A stretch of DNA of 5,291 nt from Bacteroidales bacterium (GTDB lineage: Bacteria > Bacteroidota > Bacteroidia > Bacteroidales > UBA12077): the NCBI GenBank assembly GCA_030635365.1, contig DAOVYZ010000277.1, positions 1-5,291 on the forward strand. The letters run 5' to 3'. Position numbers and translations under genes: made by a program. Positions 1 through 5,291 of the stretch are shown here, in pieces. A model generated the notes under the pieces. The model had not been told where the DNA came from. It saw only the letters and a list, made by a program, of their open reading frames with translations, and ran no database searches. The stretch's first letter is position 1; every line of letters begins with the position of its first letter.

Positions 1-1764
1 TCGGGAAGAACCAGATGCCTCAACAGCTAAATTCCCGGCAACATTTATCTGGCCTTGTGTAATATACCAGTTTTGTTTTGCCTCACCATTTAAATGGAAA
101 AATTTATCATAAGCTCCTAATCCACTATTTTCATATGTTGGATTTACAACTACAGTACTAACCAAACCAACACCCCAATAATAGTCTTCGTCCCAATAAG
201 TATTATTTGAACCTCCTATATAACCAACAGCTCCTTTATTTTCCGCTTTTAAAATTTCTTCGCCAAAACAATCGTTATCATAAAATGTATTCGATTGACA
301 ACAGTTTCCAATAATTAATGGATACATATGCTCATTGGTTAAACTACTTATATGCCCGGTATTAAAACCGGGATTTGACCAGCCGTTCGAACTACAATGT
401 GCAGTATAATTTGAAAAACTGACACCCTGATTTATATAATTTCTTATTGATTCTGAAGCTCCTGAATTATTTGAAGCCATTACTCCACTATCGTCATTAT
501 ATAAATAATAGTACGAGGTGATACTGTTTGTTTCATTAGTATAATAACTATTTGCATAGTTAATAGCCCCATTACCATAAGTAGGGGCATAATTATTATC
601 TACACCTGCTACAAGTACAATATTATCCAAATAGGAGGGATCAGGCATTTGATACTTTTCTACTTCAAGTGTTTTATCAATTTGAGGCTGAAGTTCAGCA
701 ACACTTTCTGCAGAAAACCTGCCATAAAAAACTTCAGGCAATTTATCATCAGTATATTCGCAATAGTATAAATCGGTATAATGTGATGAGGAAGTTCCGT
801 TAAACGTTGGAATTTGTCCAACATCTCCAACAAGTAGTACAAATGTTGGCGAAACACCATCCGAGGGATTATCATATAAATCTTTAAGGTAAGCCTTTAT
901 TGTAGTTGTGGTATTTCCAACACCCGGATCATCTGTATATGCTGTAATCACATTAAATCCTTTTATTGTTTTCCACTCTATGAATGGTTGTAATGTTTCC
1001 TCAAACATTGGATCGGAAACAATGACATATTTTACGGGATTACTTATTAAATCCTTCGATTCTTCTACTTTATTTAGTGTGTTATATGCAATATTTTTGA
1101 AATAAGGTGACTGAAGTGTTTTTGTATTTACCGATTTGCTATTATCTTTGACAAATGATACTTCAACTTTAATATTATTAAACACTTTTAAAGTATTTGT
1201 TACAGGATTATATTGGAAGGGTGATATTTCAATGTATCCTAAATGCTTACTTCTTAGAAATCCTCTGTCCTCAAATTTTATGAGTTCATTTTTGAAAAAT
1301 GAGTTTTTCTTATATATATTTTGATCTTTATAAAAAGGAACATCTTTAGGGCCTTTACTTTTTTCTATGGAAGGTTGAGCCGGAATAATTTTTTTTGAAA
1401 TATTATAATCTTTTAGATTTACAATCTGTTTATCATAACTAAGTATTTTGACTTTAGCTTTCGAATTGGCAGGTATTTCAATTAATTTGGTAATTACAGG
1501 GAGATCGGGTTTTCCGGTATTGTATGATTTTGACATTCCCCGGGATATTAACTGCCGGTATGTACCTTCTTTTGTTTCCTTTTCAAAAAGTTCGATTGAA
1601 GAAAAGGATTCTACAAATACTAATTTCTTTGTTGATATTTGTACTTTTTCTGTGTTTGAGGTTTTTTCTCTTGTTGGAACTAGTTGAATGGTTGTGCTTT
1701 TTTGAGCATAGAGGAGACTAGCTAAAAAAGTAACCAGTATAAATATTAAAATTCGTTTATACAT
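1..1764 (-). CDS. Gingipain-like C25 cysteine peptidase precursor (C-terminus off the left edge)
   Basis: Partial gene: 588 codons read without a stop from the ATG at 1764-1762 to the window edge. It is probably a secreted cysteine endopeptidase of family C25 (gingipain family). Residues 1-20 form a signal peptide (MYKR, a hydrophobic core, then LLYA before Gln21). Residues about 21-240 resemble the C25 propeptide, with GKPDLPV at 84-90 and a GYIEISPFQYNP strand near 175. The catalytic domain starts near Val244 (VKYVIVSD) and includes LLVGDVGQIP and LPEVFYGRFSAE. The likely catalytic His456 lies in YTAHCSSNGW and Cys489 in IIGNCCQSNTF; their 33-residue spacing equals that of His211/Cys244 in RgpB. 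A Trp-rich stretch (YWDEDYYWGVGL) follows. The residue after the His is Cys rather than the usual Gly. No Shine-Dalgarno precedes the start. Family members often end in a type IX secretion sorting domain; that part is not visible. Cleavage specificity cannot be inferred. Confidence 0.92.
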   Translation of the reverse strand, partial: MYKRILIFILVTFLASLLYAQKSTTIQLVPTREKTSNTEKVQISTKKLVFVESFSSIELFEKETKEGTYRQLISRGMSKSYNTGKPDLPVITKLIEIPANSKAKVKILSYDKQIVNLKDYNISKKIIPAQPSIEKSKGPKDVPFYKDQNIYKKNSFFKNELIKFEDRGFLRSKHLGYIEISPFQYNPVTNTLKVFNNIKVEVSFVKDNSKSVNTKTLQSPYFKNIAYNTLNKVEESKDLISNPVKYVIVSDPMFEETLQPFIEWKTIKGFNVITAYTDDPGVGNTTTTIKAYLKDLYDNPSDGVSPTFVLLVGDVGQIPTFNGTSSSHYTDLYYCEYTDDKLPEVFYGRFSAESVAELQPQIDKTLEVEKYQMPDPSYLDNIVLVAGVDNNYAPTYGNGAINYANSYYTNETNSITSYYYLYNDDSGVMASNNSGASESIRNYINQGVSFSNYTAHCSSNGWSNPGFNTGHISSLTNEHMYPLIIGNCCQSNTFYDNDCFGEEILKAENKGAVGYIGGSNNTYWDEDYYWGVGLVSTVVVNPTYENSGLGAYDKFFHLNGEAKQNWYITQGQINVAGNLAVEASGSSR

Positions 1765-1790
1765 TTTAATAAATTGTTATTGAAATTAAT

Positions 1791-1876
1791 GGCTCTGATT
1801 TAAACTAATGTGGTTGTGCTTTTTTTGTGATACTTAGAGATTTAGTGTTTTAGTGGCAAAAAAGAATAACCACAAA
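1791..1876. repeat. Intergenic hairpin repeat, copy A
   Basis: This 86-base copy aligns to 5204-5291 with four substitutions and two single-base gaps (82 of 88 columns identical), in the same orientation. It contains near-perfect inverted arms: TGTGGTTGTGCTTTTTT at 1809-1825 and AAAAAAGAATAACCACA at 1858-1874. Fifteen of 17 positions pair as Watson-Crick, one as G-T, and one is a G-A mismatch. The 32-base loop includes TTTAGTG twice (1841-1847 and 1849-1855). No coding frame is evident. The copy sits between two minus-strand genes, just upstream of the C25 peptidase. Possible identities are a REP- or MITE-like non-autonomous element or a structured RNA element. The poly-T tract is on the inner side of the stem, so it is not a standard intrinsic terminator. 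Confidence 0.85.
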
Positions 1877-1975
1877 GACACCAAAACTCAAAATTTACAC
1901 TAAACTCAACATTTATTTATATCATAGCCAAATTAGTTAATATTATGGAATATGCAAGATATTAAATATTTACGT

Positions 1976-1991
1976 AAAACAGAACTGTTTT
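1976..1991 (-). terminator. Weak candidate terminator hairpin after the thiamine-binding protein gene
   Basis: AAAACAG (1976-1982) and CTGTTTT (1985-1991) are perfect inverted 7-mers separated by two bases, about 40 bases past the stop of the thiamine-binding gene. On the minus strand the hairpin ends in CUGUUUU. The usable stem is short and mostly A-U, and the U tract is short, so this is only a candidate end for the lipoprotein/thiamine-binding transcript. Confidence 0.25.
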
Positions 1992-2030
1992 GTTCGTTTT
2001 AAAACCAATTTTAACAGGTTTATTTGCTTC

Positions 2031-2342
2031 TTACTTTTTCACTTCACCAATCTTTGATTCAATAGATTTTATCTTTTTATCTAAACGTCCTGATTGCTCT
2101 TTTCGTATATCAAGTTTTATTGATGAGTACACTCTCTTTGAATATGGCTCCAACACTTTATATGAACGGTTAATTATATTTAAAGCATCATCAAGGGTTT
2201 CTGTTTCAATAATTGTGCCCATGGCAGTAAGTTTATAGTTAAAGCCACTCTTGTCAATTATCTCAATTATTTTACTTACATATTCGCTTACACTATCTCC
2301 CTTATCGGTGGGGAACATAGCAAATTCTAATAATACTGACAT
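2031..2342 (-). CDS. MTH1187/YqgV-family thiamine-binding protein
   Basis: The 103-residue product matches the small thiamine-binding protein family (formerly DUF77; MTH1187, YqgV) in length and motifs. It opens with MSVLLEFAMFPTDKG, has SEYVSKIIEIIDKSGFNYKLTAMGTIIE at about 19-46, and ends with a Lys/Arg-rich KLDIRKEQSGRLDKKIKSIESKIG stretch. The family adopts a ferredoxin-like fold, forms oligomers and has been reported to bind thiamine or related pyrimidines. The physiological role is poorly defined, and sequestration or sensing of the vitamin is only a guess. There is no signal peptide or membrane segment, so it should be cytoplasmic. Its ATG lies 5 bases after the stop of the upstream lipoprotein gene, with spacer AAAAT and no Shine-Dalgarno, which suggests translational coupling within one operon. 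No thiamine biosynthesis gene or TPP riboswitch is visible nearby. Confidence 0.88.
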   Translation of the reverse strand: MSVLLEFAMFPTDKGDSVSEYVSKIIEIIDKSGFNYKLTAMGTIIETETLDDALNIINRSYKVLEPYSKRVYSSIKLDIRKEQSGRLDKKIKSIESKIGEVKK

Positions 2343-2347
2343 ATTTT

Positions 2348-4177
2348 TTATTTCTTATTTACGTCAAAATTAATTTCAATATCCCAGTTCGACCTGACTT
2401 TAATTTTTTCATTATAATACAGAACTTCTTCTGGTTGGATATGTTCAAGATATTCTCCCGTATTCCATTCGTCATTAAAGTTTTTATCAATAATTACTTT
2501 CAATATAAATTCTTTAGGAGGAAGAAAATCAAATTCAATTATTTGATCAGACTGAATAATTTTTTGCGTATATATTTTTTCCTCTTCTTTTTCTGGCAGA
2601 ATTAATTGTGTAATAATCTGAAATGAAGAGTCTATTCCGGTAATATTTGCCAGGATTTTTCCGTAATAATCAAGTTTTTGTGTTTTAAATTCTATTATAC
2701 TTGTGTCGTTTGTACTTTCGTATAAATCGACAAATGCATGGGGATATATTTCTAATCTACAAATAATATCTTCAGCCCAATCCACATGCATTTCATATTT
2801 TCTAAGTTTACGACTGTCTTTTACAAAATCATATTCAATAGGTATTTTTACAGTATCAGGTAAAGCAAATAGTTTTATTTTTGAAGTATCATAGAGTTCT
2901 AAAGGAGTTTCAAAATTAAAACTTAAGTGTTTGTTTAGGTCAAATGTGCCAAGGTGCTTAGCATTTAGTTTATATTTAATTAAGGTATCTGCAACTTCTT
3001 TTCTTTTTCTTTTAGGTTCAACAAACCTAAGGCTTAAAGTATCAGTATTCCATTGGTAAACAAGATTAGAATCCTCCTTTTGGTAAGTAACGGCTGCAAT
3101 AATTTTCTCTTTATTGAATATTGTACTATCTGTTAACCAATAAAAAATAGTGTCATTATTAGTTGAAGATTCCTGGATATACCAGTCATGTCCAATCGTA
3201 GTATCAGGAAGGAAGAATACTATGCTATCCTCTATAGGTTTATTAAACATGATTTCTATTTTTTGCTTACTGTCTCTTTTAGAATTAGAGAGATATTGCA
3301 CTTCTCTATCTTCCTGAAAAAGCATTAAAATATAATGATGTACAGGATAATATGATTTTATTTCAGTAATAATAGTATCTATTTCAGGATTTGGTAATAT
3401 AGAAGTACTATCCAGAACTTCTATATTAGAAGAAATTATGGTTGTATCTACTTTATACAAAGTATCAATCTTTATATCCGTAATGAGTTCAAACCTTACT
3501 AGTGAATCGATAAATGCAATTTCTTCGTTTGGCAGATCAAAAAGATAATTTTTATTTAAATCTCTTAAGCAAAAAAGCTTATAGTTATCATGCCCTATAT
3601 TGTTAATTCTGAAATGCCCTTTTTCATTTGTTTTTGATAAATATTCGGGTATAATTTTAATTGGAACAGAGTCTTTCAGATTGTTGTAAAGCATAACATA
3701 AACATTCTCTTGAGGCAATAAATTGAAAGAGTTTAGTACTTCACCTTCTATGGATAATGAGTCTATAAATGTTCCGGTTGATAATATGTATTGAAAATTT
3801 TCAATAGGATTTCCTTCATTGTAATCCTGAACAGAGTTTCCAAAATAAATATTATATGTAGTTGAATCACTTAATGGCTCAACAAACTTAATATTTAGTG
3901 TTTTCCCTTTAACTTTAATTTCAGGTTTTTCGTCAAGCGGAGGAGAGATAATTAAACTACTATTTAGATCCTTTAGTTGAATATATTCATTAAATGTTAT
4001 ATTTATTTCGTCTTCTTCAAAATTGGTTTTATTAAATGGAGGTTCACTTTCTACGATTAACGGATGATCTTTGTCTTTAGGACCTCCGGTAGGTGTAACT
4101 ATTTTTGCACATCCGGGAAAGATGTATATGCCGATAAATAAGAGATAAAATGTTTTTTGTATATAATTAATTCTCAT
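2348..4177 (-). CDS. Ig-like domain lipoprotein (Bacteroidota type)
   Basis: This 609-residue protein is probably an envelope lipoprotein of unknown precise role. The N-terminus is a type II signal peptide: MRINYIQK, a hydrophobic core, and a lipobox-like FPGC with Cys23 as the lipidation site. The mature start, CAKIVTPTGGPKDKDHP, is the kind seen before an Ig-like (SbsA/Big_5-type) domain in Bacteroidota lipoproteins. I read the order as Ig-like domain at about 37-137, a beta-rich regulatory-type module at 142-224, two further Ig-like sandwiches at about 290-395 and 400-500, and a second copy of the regulatory-type module at 504-588. Each module carries a DxNxN loop (DLNKNYLFD at 206-214, DKNFNDEW at 564-571). 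The C-terminal TGEYLEHIQPEEV...VRSNWD block is typical of the family. No enzyme motif is seen. AAAGGAAC just before the ATG is Shine-Dalgarno-like but very close. The gene is divergent from lgt and first in an operon with the thiamine-binding gene. The domain calls are by eye. Confidence 0.85.
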   Translation of the reverse strand: MRINYIQKTFYLLFIGIYIFPGCAKIVTPTGGPKDKDHPLIVESEPPFNKTNFEEDEINITFNEYIQLKDLNSSLIISPPLDEKPEIKVKGKTLNIKFVEPLSDSTTYNIYFGNSVQDYNEGNPIENFQYILSTGTFIDSLSIEGEVLNSFNLLPQENVYVMLYNNLKDSVPIKIIPEYLSKTNEKGHFRINNIGHDNYKLFCLRDLNKNYLFDLPNEEIAFIDSLVRFELITDIKIDTLYKVDTTIISSNIEVLDSTSILPNPEIDTIITEIKSYYPVHHYILMLFQEDREVQYLSNSKRDSKQKIEIMFNKPIEDSIVFFLPDTTIGHDWYIQESSTNNDTIFYWLTDSTIFNKEKIIAAVTYQKEDSNLVYQWNTDTLSLRFVEPKRKRKEVADTLIKYKLNAKHLGTFDLNKHLSFNFETPLELYDTSKIKLFALPDTVKIPIEYDFVKDSRKLRKYEMHVDWAEDIICRLEIYPHAFVDLYESTNDTSIIEFKTQKLDYYGKILANITGIDSSFQIITQLILPEKEEEKIYTQKIIQSDQIIEFDFLPPKEFILKVIIDKNFNDEWNTGEYLEHIQPEEVLYYNEKIKVRSNWDIEINFDVNKK

Positions 4178-4206
4178 GTTCCTTTTTTAAAATGTAATCT
4201 AATCTA

Positions 4207-4214
4207 CAAACATA
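4207..4214 (-). promoter_or_regulatory. Candidate -7 element for the lipoprotein operon
   Basis: The minus strand reads TATGTTTG here, an exact match to the Bacteroidota -7 consensus TAnnTTTG. It lies 29 bases before the lipoprotein ATG, giving a short leader. The nearest TTG for a -33 element (4242-4240) is 25 bases away, longer than the usual spacing, so the upstream half of the promoter is unsupported. Confidence 0.45.
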
Positions 4215-4355
4215 AAAAGTTTATTTTAATATGTATGTACAATCATCTAAAATAGTATATCATAAATATTTTATCAATATATTGGTTTTTTAATAATGGT
4301 TTTAACATTTAATAACATAACAGCTAATAAAGCATAATACAACATTATTTTTTTA

Positions 4356-4363
4356 TACATTTG
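4356..4363 (+). promoter_or_regulatory. Candidate -7 element for lgt
   Basis: TACATTTG matches the Bacteroidota -7 consensus TAnnTTTG exactly and ends 25 bases before the lgt ATG, so the predicted leader is under 25 bases. No TTTG is found at the expected -33 position, so only half of the promoter is supported. Confidence 0.5.
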
Positions 4364-4388
4364 TAATTTACTAAAAACAATTTAAGCC

Positions 4389-5186
4389 ATGTTACTTAAC
4401 TATATAAACTGGGATGTAAGTCCTGATATTATTAGTTTTTGGGGAATTACTATAAGGTATTATGGTGTTCTTTTTGCTATGTCGTTCTTTTTTGGATACC
4501 TTATTATGCAAAAGATATTTAAAAAAGAAGGCTTAACTGTTGAATTGCTTGACAAGCTAACTGTGTATATGGCTGTAGGAACGGTATTGGGTGCCAGGTT
4601 AGGGCATTGTTTATTTTATCAACCCGATTATTATCTGAGTAATCCTTTCGAAATAATTAAAATATGGCGTGGTGGATTAGCCAGCCACGGAGCAGCTGTA
4701 GGTATTTTAATTGCTCTATATTACTTTTCAAAGAAGAATAAAAAACCTTTCTTGTGGATAATGGATAGGATAGTTATTGTTGTTGCATTAGCAGGGTTTT
4801 TTATCAGAACCGGAAACTTAATGAATTCTGAAATATATGGAAACCCAACAGATATGCCTTGGGGGTTTGTTTTTTTAAGAGACGGACAAATGATTCCAAA
4901 ACATCCTACACAAATTTATGAAGCACTATCTTATCTTTTAATCTTCATTCTACTTTTTACTGTGTATAATAGAAAGGGGACTCAGATTAGACATGGGTTG
5001 CTTTTTAGTATATTCCTTATTTTGCTTTTCTCTGTACGATTCTTTATTGAGTTTATTAAAGAAGTACAGGTCGATTTTGAACAAGAAATGGCTTTAAATA
5101 TGGGGCAATGGTTAAGTATACCGTTTGTAATTGTGGGATTATTCCTCCTATACCGGAGTTTGAAAATACAAGCAGTTTTAAAATAA
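4389..5186 (+). CDS. lgt: Prolipoprotein diacylglyceryl transferase Lgt
   Basis: Lgt moves the diacylglyceryl group of phosphatidylglycerol onto the lipobox cysteine of prelipoproteins in the cytoplasmic membrane, the first step of lipoprotein maturation. The 265-residue length and roughly seven hydrophobic segments fit the family. Residues matching functionally important E. coli positions are present: Tyr25 in IRYYGVLFA (E. coli Tyr26), His100 in WRGGLASHG (His103), Arg140, Asn143, Glu148 and Gly151 in IRTGNLMNSEIYG (Arg143, Asn146, Glu151, Gly154), HPTQIYE at 172-178, and Arg217/Glu221 in RFFIEFIKE (Arg239, Glu243). The start is fixed by an in-frame TAA one codon upstream of the ATG. There is no Shine-Dalgarno, as is usual in this phylum. 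It is divergent from a lipoprotein gene that would be its substrate. The enzyme appears complete and functional. Confidence 0.98.
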   Translation: MLLNYINWDVSPDIISFWGITIRYYGVLFAMSFFFGYLIMQKIFKKEGLTVELLDKLTVYMAVGTVLGARLGHCLFYQPDYYLSNPFEIIKIWRGGLASHGAAVGILIALYYFSKKNKKPFLWIMDRIVIVVALAGFFIRTGNLMNSEIYGNPTDMPWGFVFLRDGQMIPKHPTQIYEALSYLLIFILLFTVYNRKGTQIRHGLLFSIFLILLFSVRFFIEFIKEVQVDFEQEMALNMGQWLSIPFVIVGLFLLYRSLKIQAVLK

Positions 5187-5199
5187 AAATTCTTATTTT
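5180..5199 (+). terminator. Weak candidate terminator overlapping the lgt stop
   Basis: AAAATAA (5180-5186, including the stop codon) and TTATTTT (5193-5199) can pair around a 6-base loop, and two more T residues follow. The stem is entirely A-T, so it would be weak. Repeat copy B follows at once and may also influence the 3' end of the transcript. Confidence 0.25.
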
Positions 5200-5203
5200 T
5201 TAA

Positions 5204-5291
5204 GGCTGTGATTTAAACTAAGTGTGGTTATACTTTTTTTGTGATACTTAGAGATTTAGTGTTTTAGTGGCAAAAAAAGAATAGCCACAAA
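5204..5291. repeat. Intergenic hairpin repeat, copy B (reaches the window edge)
   Basis: This copy is about 93% identical to 1791-1876 and in the same orientation, starting 17 bases after the lgt stop. The inverted arms are TGTGGTTATACTTTTTTT (5223-5240) and AAAAAAAGAATAGCCACA (5272-5289), enclosing a 31-base loop almost identical to that of copy A. Sixteen of 18 arm positions pair as Watson-Crick, one as T-G, and one is an A-A mismatch. The window ends at the point where copy A continues into ACCACAAAGACACC-like sequence, so the right boundary of the element is unknown. As in copy A, the T tract lies inside the stem rather than after it. Confidence 0.83.

Larger units (their letters stand above)
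1765..2030. other. Intergenic region between the thiamine-binding protein gene and the C25 peptidase gene
   Basis: These 266 bases hold no credible gene. The part nearest the peptidase start carries repeat copy A (1791-1876), ending 26 bases before the peptidase ATG in the direction of transcription. The part nearest the thiamine-binding gene is very AT-rich, with small inverted repeats only (for example 1976-1991). I found no TAnnTTTG match on the minus strand here, so the peptidase promoter is not identified. It could lie within or upstream of the repeat, which would place the repeat in the leader RNA. Confidence 0.7.
4178..4388. promoter_or_regulatory. Divergent promoter region between the lipoprotein operon and lgt
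   Basis: These 211 very AT-rich bases separate two divergently transcribed genes and contain no credible gene. They must supply the promoter for lgt on the plus strand and probably for the lipoprotein/thiamine-binding operon on the minus strand. One exact match to the Bacteroidota -7 consensus TAnnTTTG lies suitably upstream of each start (listed separately). I see no riboswitch and no clear operator palindrome. Confidence 0.7.

Noticed and set aside
660..875. Open frame of 71 codons on the minus strand
   Set aside because: It lies inside the C25 peptidase gene in another frame; the overlapping frame gives a recognisable peptidase and this one resembles nothing.
908..1721. Several open frames of 62-79 codons on the plus strand
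   Set aside because: They are antisense to the C25 propeptide and early catalytic region; their composition is low-complexity and they resemble no protein family.
1809..1874. Repeat hairpin as an intrinsic transcription terminator
   Set aside because: On either strand the T tract forms the inner part of the 5' arm and pairs with the A tract, instead of following the stem. The loop is also long (about 32 bases).
1937..1966. TTAATAT...ATATTAA inverted repeat in the 1877-1975 stretch
   Set aside because: The arms are 7 bases of A and T only with a loop of about 15; this is expected by chance in sequence this AT-rich.
1990..2238. 82-codon open frame on the plus strand
   Set aside because: It is antisense to the thiamine-binding protein gene, which has clear family motifs.
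2703..2894. 63-codon open frame on the plus strand
   Set aside because: It is antisense to the Ig-like lipoprotein gene and has no recognisable features.
1791..5291. Segment bounded by the two repeats as a composite mobile element
   Set aside because: The repeats are in direct orientation, but the enclosed genes (thiamine-binding protein, lipoprotein, lgt) are ordinary chromosomal genes. lgt is a core gene and no transposase or integrase is present.
1..5291. CRISPR array, tRNA, rRNA, TPP riboswitch or phage genes
   Set aside because: None found by reading both strands. The only repeated unit has two copies 3.4 kb apart, and no thi-box-like pattern is visible near the thiamine-binding gene.

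Overview
The window is a gene-dense, AT-rich stretch of a bacterial chromosome, most likely from the phylum Bacteroidota. Four things point there: a gingipain-type (peptidase family C25) secreted protease with a propeptide; a large Ig-like lipoprotein of a type common in that phylum, with a Cys-Ala-...-Pro-Thr-Gly-Gly-Pro start to the mature protein; start codons mostly without a usable Shine-Dalgarno sequence; and two matches to the Bacteroidota -7 promoter consensus TAnnTTTG. The genus cannot be named from this sequence.

Layout. Positions 1-1764 (minus) hold the first 588 codons of a C25 cysteine peptidase whose C-terminus lies beyond the left edge. Positions 1765-2030 are intergenic and contain one copy of a hairpin-forming repeat (1791-1876). 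Positions 2031-2342 (minus) encode an MTH1187/YqgV-type thiamine-binding protein, and 2348-4177 (minus) a 609-residue Ig-like lipoprotein; only 5 bases separate these two, so they look like one operon read lipoprotein first. Positions 4178-4388 form a divergent promoter region. Positions 4389-5186 (plus) encode Lgt, the prolipoprotein diacylglyceryl transferase. A second copy of the repeat starts 17 bases after the lgt stop and reaches the right edge (5204-5291).

How the genes relate. Three products concern the cell envelope. Lgt adds the diacylglycerol group to lipoprotein precursors, and the divergent Ig-like lipoprotein would be one of its substrates. The C25 peptidase carries a signal peptide and a propeptide, as expected of an exported zymogen. 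The thiamine-binding protein is cytoplasmic and has no evident link to its operon partner. I see no CRISPR array, transposase, phage gene or RNA gene. The most unusual element is the pair of roughly 86-88 bp intergenic repeats, about 93% identical, each with 17-18 bp inverted arms; it looks like a dispersed non-coding element rather than a new multi-gene system.
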